From JBDKVA01 sp039679375 (GTDB lineage: Bacteria > Bacillota > Clostridia > Acetivibrionales > DTU013), in NCBI GenBank assembly GCA_039679375.1, contig JBDKVA010000086.1:1-28897 (forward strand): 28,897 nt of DNA, given 5' to 3'. This document shows positions 16,304 through 23,690 of the stretch, one piece after another. Numbering within the stretch: position 1 is the first letter of the stretch; the number at the start of each line of letters is the position of its first letter. Made by a program: the position numbers and the translations under genes. The notes below the pieces were generated by a model. The model was not told where the DNA came from, did no database searches, and worked only from the letters and a program-made list of their open reading frames with translations.

Positions 16304-17722
16304 ATGAGAAAGCTGCAGTCCGGAACACTTCATATTTTGCTTACGGCAATATTTTTTGCATTTATTTCTACATGCTGCAATTCATCAGACAATGCCGGAC
16401 AAAATATAGATAGCGGTCAGAAATCAGGCATAATACATGAAGCATCGTGGGTTAAAGGAAATTTCTCCAACACGGAGCTTGAAATCGCAGTTTTTCAAGG
16501 AGGCTATTCAAAAGACTACTGGGATTCAGTACTGCTCAAATTTGAGGAAGCTTACCCGGGCGTCAGGGTTCATATGACAATCAATCCCCAGATCGGCCAG
16601 ATTATAACGCCAAGTGTCGTATCAGGCAATCCTCCTGATTTTATTTCCCTGAACGATGTTGAAAGCTCGGGTCTGGTGCTGTCTTTAATCAGGGAAAAGG
16701 GACTGACCGATCTGACGGATTTTTTTAATGGAAAAGCTCTTGACAGGGAAATGGCAATTAAAGATATGATTATTCCCGGAGTGCTTGACACTGTAAAATT
16801 TTCACCCTACCGGGACGGCAGGATCTATCTTGCGCCTTTTAATTACGGCTCTACGGGATTGGTATATAACAAAAATTTATTCAAAAAAAGAGGATGGGCT
16901 GTTCCCAAGACATGGGACGAATTTTTTACGCTTGGCGATATAGCTAAAAAGGAAGGAAGAGCCCTTTTTACATATCAAGGGATTTATCCGACATATCTGG
17001 AGCTGTTCTTGTGGCCCGCAATTGCTAATTCATGCGGTATGGATACGCTCAATAGTATTTATAATTATGAAAAGGGATCATTTGAGAATAGTGATGTCAA
17101 AAAAGTATTGCAAATTTTTGATAAAATCGCCAGCCAGGGGTATCTGATGAAAGGTACGGTTGCGCTCAATCATACGCAGGCTCAGACTGAAATGATGCAG
17201 GGTAAGGCGCTGTTTATTCCTTGCAGCAGCTGGATCGAGAATGAAATGAAAAACGCTCCGAGGGAAGAAGGTTTTGAATTCGGACTTGCGCCGATACCGG
17301 CCTTTAACCGGGAGGATAAGCATTATGCGGCAATTACCTGCGAGCAGTTTTCAATTCCTGCAAAGGCAAAGAATCCGGCATTAGCCAGGGAGTTTTTAAA
17401 ATTTTTATATTCCGATATATCAGTTGAGCTTTTTGCCGATAAGTCAAACGGACTTATCGCTCTAAAGCATGCGCGCGAGCATGTAAAATATAAGCTATCC
17501 AAAACAACCGACGACTTCTTTTCCTTACTGGATGACAGTACGCCGATTATCGATAACTGGACGATACTGCCGAAAAACTCTAAAATCAACATACAAACAG
17601 AGATTTTTGAAAAATGTATTACGGCGTTGATGAATAGGCAGATGACCATTGATATGTGGATGAATGATGTAGAAAAAGCTTTTGCTCAGGCACGAGATGA
17701 AATAAATAAAAGCAGGGATTAA
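16304..17722 (+). CDS. Sugar ABC transporter solute-binding lipoprotein, first paralogue
   Basis: This is a 472-residue extracellular binding protein of the CUT1 (family 1) type. A hydrophobic signal (8-22) ends in ISTCC. The lipid-modified residue would be Cys24 or Cys25, with Thr or Cys at -1, a poorer lipobox than that of the second paralogue. The mature part has LEIAVFQGGYSKDYWDSVLLKFEEAYPGV and NYGSTGLVYNKNLFKKRGWAVPKTWDEFF, typical of the family, plus RALFTYQGIYPTYLE and HTQAQTEMMQGKALFIPCSSW. It shares long identical stretches with the second binding protein, so they are duplicates. AGGGGGGA lies seven bases before the ATG. It follows yesN by 53 bases without a terminator but is cut off from the transporter genes by a strong terminator. 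This suggests a sensory role with YesM as well as, or instead of, transport. Confidence 0.92.
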   Translation: MRKLQSGTLHILLTAIFFAFISTCCNSSDNAGQNIDSGQKSGIIHEASWVKGNFSNTELEIAVFQGGYSKDYWDSVLLKFEEAYPGVRVHMTINPQIGQIITPSVVSGNPPDFISLNDVESSGLVLSLIREKGLTDLTDFFNGKALDREMAIKDMIIPGVLDTVKFSPYRDGRIYLAPFNYGSTGLVYNKNLFKKRGWAVPKTWDEFFTLGDIAKKEGRALFTYQGIYPTYLELFLWPAIANSCGMDTLNSIYNYEKGSFENSDVKKVLQIFDKIASQGYLMKGTVALNHTQAQTEMMQGKALFIPCSSWIENEMKNAPREEGFEFGLAPIPAFNREDKHYAAITCEQFSIPAKAKNPALAREFLKFLYSDISVELFADKSNGLIALKHAREHVKYKLSKTTDDFFSLLDDSTPIIDNWTILPKNSKINIQTEIFEKCITALMNRQMTIDMWMNDVEKAFAQARDEINKSRD

Positions 17723-17730
17723 AAGATCCA

Positions 17731-17764
17731 AAAACTCCCGAATATGAATTCGGGAGTTTTTTTG
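17731..17764 (+). terminator. Strong Rho-independent terminator after the first binding protein
   Basis: A perfect 13-bp stem AAAACTCCCGAAT (17731-17743) pairs with ATTCGGGAGTTTT (17748-17760) around a four-base loop and continues into a T-run. It starts nine bases after the stop codon and closes the regulatory operon. Confidence 0.94.
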
Positions 17765-17830
17765 GTGTTCCGGGATTTTAAATTGTACGGAATATTACAA
17801 AGTTTAGTCAAAATAATACAAATAGTAGCC

Positions 17831-17897
17831 TGGATTATCAATCCATTATTTAATAAAAATCATATATTATTGGCTTGATGGTCGGAATATTTGACCA
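17831..17897 (+). promoter_or_regulatory. Two palindromes upstream of the second binding-protein gene
   Basis: TGGATTATCAATCCA (17831-17845) is a perfect 6-3-6 inverted repeat. TGGTC (17879-17883) and GACCA (17893-17897) form a second one with nine bases between. They lie in the 160-base gap between the terminator and the next gene, where the promoter of the uptake operon must be, although no clean -35/-10 pair stands out. They are candidate regulator sites. AraC-type proteins more often bind direct repeats, so a second regulator is possible. Confidence 0.3.
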
Positions 17898-17923
17898 AAC
17901 ATAATATTTGAGGAGGAGTATGG

Positions 17924-19390
17924 ATGAAAAAGGCTCTTGTAAAAATGCTTTCGGTACTTTGTGTTTGTGTAATGCTATTAACTGTAATAGCGGGCTGCGG
18001 TACAACAAAAACAGATACTTCCGGTACAACAACCGGGGAGTCGTCTACCGCGGCTAAAGCGGCATCAACTTCGGCTGCAGCAACTTCGGCAGCATCGCCG
18101 GCTAGCGGTGATACGGGCAAAAAGGAATTCGCAGGCAAAACCCTGGATTTCTACATGTTCGAGGGCGGCTATGGCAAGGCTGCCGAAGAGGCAATTGTAG
18201 CAAAATTTGAGGAAACCTACGGAGTAAAGGTAAATATGGTTTCAAGTCCGAAGATAGGCGATATTCTCAGACCGAAGATGATTTCAGGCATGACTCCCGA
18301 TGTTATTATGATGAACCTGAATGATTCTTCCGGTATCGTTCAAGCTCTTGTTAAAGAGAAGTCAATACTGGAATTGAATCCGATGCTGGATGAAAAAGCT
18401 CTTGACAGTGACTCGGCGATAAAGGATACCTTCCTATCCGGTTTTCTGGATTGTTCATTTGCCGCGCCCTATGGGGACGGGAAAACTTACCTTCTTCCTT
18501 TGCTCTATTCTCCGCAGGGGCTGATTTACAACAAGGATTATTTTGGCAAGAAGGGTTTGAAAGCTCCGAAGACATGGGATGATTTCTTTGCGTTGGGCGA
18601 AGCCGCAAAGAAAGACGGCAGAGCTTTGTTCACGTATCAGGGAATTTATCCGAGTTATCTGGAAATCATGCTTTACCCGGCAATTGCCTCGGCAAACGGT
18701 ATCGACGGATATAAGAAGTATGTAAATTATGAAGCCGGATCATTCAAGAACGATGCGGTCAAGCAAGTGCTTACAAACTTCCAGGACATATCTAAAAAGG
18801 GCTATCTTTTAAAGGGTACGACCGCAATGAACCATACCCAGTCCCAAACGGCAATGATGCAGGGCCAGGCGCTGTTTATACCTTGCGGGAGCTGGATGGA
18901 AGGGGAAATGAAGGATGCGCCGAGGGAAGAAGGCTTCCAGTTTGCGATGTGCCCCGCACCGACGCTGACTGCGGAGGGGAAGCAATACGCTTCGGTTGCT
19001 CTGGATACTATTTTAATACCGAAGGCTGCAAAGAATTCCGAGCTTGCAAAGGAGTTTTTGAAATTCCTGCTAACTCAGGAATCTCAGAAGATATTTGCAG
19101 AAAAGGCATCGGGAATCGAGCCTGTAAAAGGTACTCTTGATTTATGCAAGTCCACAATCTCAGAGAACCTGTATAATTTCTATGCTATGTTTAACGGTGA
19201 TGTATTGCCTCTGGTCGATTCATTAAAAGCATTGCCGGACGGCTGCAAGGTTGTTACAAATGATGAGATCTGGGTAAAGCCAACCTCCAAGGTAATGAAT
19301 GATCAGATGACTGTCGACCAGTGGATGGACGATGTTGAAAAAGCTTTTGCACAAATCAGAGATGACTTTGCAAAAGCGGAACAGAAGTAA
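17924..19390 (+). CDS. Sugar ABC transporter solute-binding lipoprotein, second paralogue
   Basis: This is a 488-residue lipoprotein with a canonical lipobox VIAGC (Cys25) after a hydrophobic signal. A Thr/Ser/Ala-rich linker (about 27-66) tethers the binding domain to the membrane. The domain is CUT1 type: LDFYMFEGGYGKAAEEAIVAKFEETYGVKV, GLIYNKDYFGKKGLKAPKTWDDFF, RALFTYQGIYPSYLEIMLYP and HTQSQTAMMQGQALFIPCGSW. The C-terminus has MTVDQWMDDVEKAFAQIRDD, close to the matching end of the first paralogue. A strong GGAGGAG lies seven bases before the ATG. It is followed by a hairpin and then the two permeases, so it is the likely transport partner. The substrate is an oligosaccharide by family, unspecified by sequence. 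Confidence 0.95.
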   Translation: MKKALVKMLSVLCVCVMLLTVIAGCGTTKTDTSGTTTGESSTAAKAASTSAAATSAASPASGDTGKKEFAGKTLDFYMFEGGYGKAAEEAIVAKFEETYGVKVNMVSSPKIGDILRPKMISGMTPDVIMMNLNDSSGIVQALVKEKSILELNPMLDEKALDSDSAIKDTFLSGFLDCSFAAPYGDGKTYLLPLLYSPQGLIYNKDYFGKKGLKAPKTWDDFFALGEAAKKDGRALFTYQGIYPSYLEIMLYPAIASANGIDGYKKYVNYEAGSFKNDAVKQVLTNFQDISKKGYLLKGTTAMNHTQSQTAMMQGQALFIPCGSWMEGEMKDAPREEGFQFAMCPAPTLTAEGKQYASVALDTILIPKAAKNSELAKEFLKFLLTQESQKIFAEKASGIEPVKGTLDLCKSTISENLYNFYAMFNGDVLPLVDSLKALPDGCKVVTNDEIWVKPTSKVMNDQMTVDQWMDDVEKAFAQIRDDFAKAEQK

Positions 19391-19406
19391 GGGTTACATT
19401 AACTAG

Positions 19407-19443
19407 CATTGGTGAAGGATTCAACTCCTTCACCAATGTTTTT
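19407..19443 (+). terminator. Internal terminator or mRNA-stabilising hairpin between binding protein and permeases
   Basis: A perfect 13-bp stem CATTGGTGAAGGA (19407-19419) pairs with TCCTTCACCAATG (19426-19438) around a six-base loop, with five T after it. It lies between the binding-protein stop and the permease Shine-Dalgarno. Partial termination or protection of the upstream mRNA here would give the usual excess of binding protein over permease. Confidence 0.88.
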
Positions 19444-19459
19444 ACAGGGAAGTGGATTA

Positions 19460-20347
19460 ATGAATAAAAGATCCGGATATATTTTCGCGGCGGTTACTAT
19501 TATTCCAGGATTTTTTCTGGTAGCGCTGTTTCTTATTTACCCGATGCTCCAGATGGTATATCAGTCGTTTTTTAATGTTTCATCCTTATTGGGGAATCCT
19601 TCTTTTGCAGGATTGGATAATTACAAATCACTGCTTACAGATGAGAATTTCATTATAGCGTTGAAAAATACAATTTTTCTTACTCTGCTGATACCCATTG
19701 CAGTACCTTTTATATCACTGGTACTTGCGGTGCTGGTTACGCAGACCAAGCTGAAAGAAAAAGCATTATACAGGGTTCTGTTCTTTTTTCCCAGCGTCTT
19801 GCCCATGGTATCGGTCGGAATATTGTGGCAATTCATATATCATCCAACGATAGGAGTAATTAATTCGGCATTGAATTCTTTGGGCCTGGAAGCTATTGCT
19901 TTTGCCTGGCTCGGAGATGAGAGGTTTGCAATGTGGGCCGTCGTTATTACAATGATATGGCAGGCTGCAGGATATTTGATGGTAATGAATATCGCGGGTA
20001 TTGACAGAATACCGCTTGAGCTGTATGAGTCTGCAACCCTTGACGGCGCCGGCGCTTTAAGAAAATTTACCGCCGTGACGGTGCCCTTTTTATGGGAAGT
20101 TGTAAGGATGACCATTGTATTTGCAATCGGTATAGCCACAAATGTGGGATTTATTTTAACTGCCGTAATGACGGCGGGAGGGCCGGGCCTGTCAACGACT
20201 GTGCTGCTCCAGTACATGTTTACCCAGGCTTTCCAGAATTCCAACTTTGGGTATGCCATGTCAATCGCCGTAGTTGTGCTGCTGATCTCATTTGTTATAT
20301 CTCTGATTTCAAATAGATTAACAAATAGAGAAACCATTGAGTATTAG
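19460..20347 (+). CDS. Sugar ABC transporter permease, MalF/UgpA type
   Basis: This is a 295-residue integral membrane permease of the CUT1 family. About six membrane helices are visible, starting with IFAAVTIIPGFFLVALFLIYPM. The cytoplasmic EAA loop that docks with the ATPase reads ELYESATLDGAGALRKFTAVTVPFL. I chose ATG 19460, preceded by AGGGAAGTGG (19446-19455). An in-frame TTG at 19409 lies inside the terminator stem and lacks a ribosome site. The second permease follows after 13 bases. No ATP-binding subunit is encoded in the window; in Firmicutes such transporters often share a general MsmK/MsmX ATPase. Confidence 0.94.
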   Translation: MNKRSGYIFAAVTIIPGFFLVALFLIYPMLQMVYQSFFNVSSLLGNPSFAGLDNYKSLLTDENFIIALKNTIFLTLLIPIAVPFISLVLAVLVTQTKLKEKALYRVLFFFPSVLPMVSVGILWQFIYHPTIGVINSALNSLGLEAIAFAWLGDERFAMWAVVITMIWQAAGYLMVMNIAGIDRIPLELYESATLDGAGALRKFTAVTVPFLWEVVRMTIVFAIGIATNVGFILTAVMTAGGPGLSTTVLLQYMFTQAFQNSNFGYAMSIAVVVLLISFVISLISNRLTNRETIEY

Positions 20348-20360
20348 GATGTGACATATT

Positions 20361-21224
20361 ATGAATCACTTTACTGCAAATAAAAGCAAAGCATCAGAAA
20401 GAATTGCCACTATTGCTGTCCGTATCGTCCTTCTGGCGATTTCGTGCACAGTTGTTTTGCCTATATTATGGAATCTGACGACCTCATTTAAAACAAATAC
20501 AGAAATAATGACGTCACCGTGGTCGCTTCCAAAGGTTCTGCAATTTGAAAATTATATAAGAGCTTTTACTAAGGCAAAAATGGCCGATTATTTTCTAAAC
20601 TCCGTATTTGTCGTAGTTCTATCGATGGCTCTTTTACTTATTTTAGTGGTGCCGGCGGCGTATTCACTGACAAGGCTGCATTTGAAGCGCGCATCTAAAA
20701 TAATAACGAATATTTACATCGCCTGCCTCTTTTTACAGGTCAATGTCCTGCTGGTATCCATCTTCATACTTATGAGCAAGCTTAATATGGTTGATAACAG
20801 AGTCGGACTAAGCATAGTTATGGTTGCTACAAACATACCGTTCAATACGTTTTTCCTGACAGGGTTCATGAAAACTATCTCGAAGGAGTATGAATACGCG
20901 GCTATGATAGACGGGTGCTCGCATTTTTCCATACTGACCAAAATAATAGTGCCGTTATCAGCTCCTGCAATAACAACAGTTTCAATACTTTCATTTTTTT
21001 CCTTTTTCAACGAATATATTTTAACGCTTGTAGTTATATCCAGCGACTCTAAAAAAACGCTTCCCGTGGGTCTTGCGAACCTATATGAGGTGCAGCGTTA
21101 CGCTACCGACTGGAGCGCTCTGTTTGCAGCGCTTATCATCATGCTGGTGCCGGTTCTGGTCGTATATGCGTTTGGACAGAACTCACTTACAAGGGGAATG
21201 GGCGTAGGCGGCTTAAAGGGCTGA
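20361..21224 (+). CDS. Sugar ABC transporter permease, MalG/UgpE type
   Basis: This 287-residue partner permease has six predicted membrane helices. The family's N-terminal pattern includes FKTNTEIMTSPWSLPKVLQFENYIRAF, and the EAA loop reads KEYEYAAMIDGCSHFSILTKIIVPLSAPA. The C-terminus SLTRGMGVGGLKG is a typical CUT1 MalG-type ending. The ATG is 13 bases after the upstream permease stop, with AGGATGTGA as a moderate ribosome site. With its neighbour it forms the heterodimeric channel for the sugar delivered by the binding protein. Confidence 0.95.
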   Translation: MNHFTANKSKASERIATIAVRIVLLAISCTVVLPILWNLTTSFKTNTEIMTSPWSLPKVLQFENYIRAFTKAKMADYFLNSVFVVVLSMALLLILVVPAAYSLTRLHLKRASKIITNIYIACLFLQVNVLLVSIFILMSKLNMVDNRVGLSIVMVATNIPFNTFFLTGFMKTISKEYEYAAMIDGCSHFSILTKIIVPLSAPAITTVSILSFFSFFNEYILTLVVISSDSKKTLPVGLANLYEVQRYATDWSALFAALIIMLVPVLVVYAFGQNSLTRGMGVGGLKG

Positions 21225-21304
21225 CGTGTTCAATGGGAACAGTCCGTTGAAAAAGCAAATACGGACGCATATCGGAAAACAGACAGAAAGGGTGATTGAT
21301 CGGT

Positions 21305-23596
21305 ATGGCAATATTCGGTTACTTTAATGAAGACGGTACGGAATACATTATTGATAAGCCTTTGATGCCCAAAAGGCACATGGTCAATTTCAGCTGGAAC
21401 AGCGCCGTTATATCCGGAGTAAACCAGTTCGGGACAGGCGAAGGCGTCTTCAACAATCAGACCTTTTTATACAATGCCCAGTCAGGCCGGGCAAGGATGA
21501 TAAGGGACGGAAGGCGGTACTTTTACTTAAGGGACGATGATACGGGCATATACTGGAATACTGGATATTATCCTGTGAAGCATGAACCGGCAGTGTTAAA
21601 AACCATATTCGGAGCTGGATATTCCAGGTTTATACATGAGACGGAAGGAATTAAAACGGACTCCTTGTGCTTTGTTGCCGATGACGAAGCGGTTGAAATA
21701 TGGGAAATAAGCGTTGAAAATACGTCTGGCAGGGAACGGAAACTCAGGATATATCCTTATGTGGAATGGCTGCTGCAGGGCTACCCTATCGGAAGCGATT
21801 ATTATTCCTATCTGAAATCGGAATACTACGGCGATATCAATACCATAGTCGGCTATAACCTCTCAGATGAACGTCCTCATGAACGGTATAACGGGTTTGT
21901 TGCATCGAGCATTAAGCCTGCCGGATACACGGGGAGCGTCAGGGAATTCATGGGCGCATACGGTGAGGCAACCAGGCCTAGGGCAGTCACAGAGGGGATA
22001 TCTTCAAATAGTCCCACCTGCAATGAGAATCTGGCGGGAGCCTTGGAGATACCTGTAGTACTGGGGGCAAAAGAGCGTAAAGACTTGATTATCCTTATAG
22101 GCAACACCTCAGATATAAATGAAACCCGAAGAACCGTAGGCAAATTGTTGAATGTTGATACGGTTGAGAAATCATACAAGGCATTGATTTCATCAAAAAG
22201 GAAAATGATAGAAAGCACTGTCGTTGAGACTCCCAACAAAAAAATCGACAGGCTAATAAACGTATGGGCAAAAAACCAGGTGACGCTATGCTCGGAATTC
22301 GGACGCGACGGAGTCAGGGGTTTCAGGGACACATTGCAGGACGCGTGGGCTGTGGTATCCTTTAACCCTGGACTTGCAAGGGATAAAATAGCGGAGAGTC
22401 TACTGCATCAAAAAAGGGACGGCTCCACATTAAGAGGCTGGATGCCCGTAGTTACAAAACATTATTCGGACGGGCCGACGTGGATCACTCCCGCAGTAAC
22501 CGAGTATATAAAATATACAGGCGACAGGGACTTTCTCGATATTGAAGTTCCTTATTATGATGAAGGCAAGGCTACCGTTATGGAGCACATGCTGACCTCC
22601 CTGAGGCATTTGTACGGTGATAGGGGCGCAAACGGTTTATGCCTCGCGCATCAGGGCGACTGGAACGATTCGCTGGACTGGATGGGCAAAAACGGGCGCG
22701 GAGAAAGCGTAATGACCACCATGGCTTTTTACAGGAGCCTGAAGCTGTTTGAAGAAATGGCGCTGGAATTGCTGGAAGATAAAGGCCTTGTAGACGAAAT
22801 GGGGAAAATGGCGGAAGAGATACGAGCTGCCGTTGAAGAGAAGGCATGGGACGGCGAATGGTATATTCAGGGCTACAGTGATGCGGGCAAAAAAGTCGGC
22901 TCCAGGAAAAATACCGAGGGAAGGCTGTTTCTGGTACCGCAGGCATGGGCGGCGTACAGCGGCATAGCAGCAGATGAGCGGCTGGAAAAAGCAATGGCGG
23001 CTGTAGAAAAATATCTGGGTTCAAAAACCGGATGCGTGATGTGTTATCCGCCGTTCACAAAGCGTGACGAAAATGTGGGCAGGTTGACCGTAATCCTTCC
23101 CGGAATGTATGAAAACGCATCAACCTACTGTCACGGTTCGGCGTTTATGATAGCCGCATATTTAATGTCGGGGAAGGCCGATAAGGCAATCAAACTGTAT
23201 GAGCAGGTCATACCGGACAGTGAACAGAATCCGTCCGATCACTCGGGCGTGGAGCCCTACGCCTTTACTAATCAGTACCTCGGACCGGACAACCTCAGGG
23301 CAGGCGTATCGGTATCCGGCTGGATCACAGGGACTGCCGGCTGGATGTACAAAAATATAGTAAATTATTTTTTAGGCTTTCAGCCGGGCTATACAGGCGT
23401 AAAATTTAAGCCGTGCATACCTGGCAGCTGGAATAAGGCTGCCTATAAAACCATCCTGCGGGATACAGGGTATATTGTAGAGGTTCAGAAAGGAGGGGAA
23501 GCTGATAAGGGTATCTACTTACACACGAAAAAGCTTGATGGGAATTTCCTGCCTTATGGAAAGGAAAAGGAAGTACACATTATGGTTAAGGTGTAA
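21305..23596 (+). CDS. GH94-family disaccharide phosphorylase, cytoplasmic
   Basis: This 763-residue enzyme of the cellobiose/chitobiose phosphorylase family cleaves a beta-linked disaccharide with inorganic phosphate, giving a sugar 1-phosphate and saving ATP. An N-terminal beta-sandwich (1-270) has MVNFSWNSAVISGVNQFGTGEGVF. The linker leads to an (alpha/alpha)6 barrel with FGRDGVRGFRDTLQDAWAV, RGWMPVVTKHYSDGPTWI and the catalytic acid Asp455 in GDWNDSLDW, and with YCHGSAFMIAAYLM and the phosphate-site region VSGWITGTAGWMY. No signal peptide is present. I chose ATG 21305 because AAGGGTGA is well spaced; a TTG at 21296 overlaps that site. The substrate cannot be read from sequence; cellobiose, chitobiose, laminaribiose or another dimer are options. 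It follows the permeases by 80 bases in the same operon. Confidence 0.9.
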   Translation: MAIFGYFNEDGTEYIIDKPLMPKRHMVNFSWNSAVISGVNQFGTGEGVFNNQTFLYNAQSGRARMIRDGRRYFYLRDDDTGIYWNTGYYPVKHEPAVLKTIFGAGYSRFIHETEGIKTDSLCFVADDEAVEIWEISVENTSGRERKLRIYPYVEWLLQGYPIGSDYYSYLKSEYYGDINTIVGYNLSDERPHERYNGFVASSIKPAGYTGSVREFMGAYGEATRPRAVTEGISSNSPTCNENLAGALEIPVVLGAKERKDLIILIGNTSDINETRRTVGKLLNVDTVEKSYKALISSKRKMIESTVVETPNKKIDRLINVWAKNQVTLCSEFGRDGVRGFRDTLQDAWAVVSFNPGLARDKIAESLLHQKRDGSTLRGWMPVVTKHYSDGPTWITPAVTEYIKYTGDRDFLDIEVPYYDEGKATVMEHMLTSLRHLYGDRGANGLCLAHQGDWNDSLDWMGKNGRGESVMTTMAFYRSLKLFEEMALELLEDKGLVDEMGKMAEEIRAAVEEKAWDGEWYIQGYSDAGKKVGSRKNTEGRLFLVPQAWAAYSGIAADERLEKAMAAVEKYLGSKTGCVMCYPPFTKRDENVGRLTVILPGMYENASTYCHGSAFMIAAYLMSGKADKAIKLYEQVIPDSEQNPSDHSGVEPYAFTNQYLGPDNLRAGVSVSGWITGTAGWMYKNIVNYFLGFQPGYTGVKFKPCIPGSWNKAAYKTILRDTGYIVEVQKGGEADKGIYLHTKKLDGNFLPYGKEKEVHIMVKV

Positions 23597-23617
23597 AATA
23601 AAAGCGGAAACTGCTGT

Positions 23618-23649
23618 TATAATTTACAGAACTTATTACAAATAAGGTT
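23618..23649 (+). promoter_or_regulatory. TATAAT-like element and near-palindrome before the large exoenzyme gene
   Basis: In the 94-base gap after the phosphorylase gene there is a TATAAT-like sequence (about 23618) with no good -35. It is followed by AACTTATT (23630-23637), ACA and AATAAGGTT (23641-23649), an almost perfect inverted repeat with one extra base. It has no T-run, so it is not a terminator. It may be a regulator site or nothing; the large gene may simply be co-transcribed. Confidence 0.2.
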
Positions 23650-23690
23650 TGCGGAAGGAATACTATTTTTATAGGAAGGGGAGTTCAAAA

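Noticed and set aside
19409..19459. Seventeen-residue N-terminal extension of the first permease from a TTG
   Set aside because: The codon is inside the terminator stem and lacks a Shine-Dalgarno; ATG 19460 has one and fits the family start.
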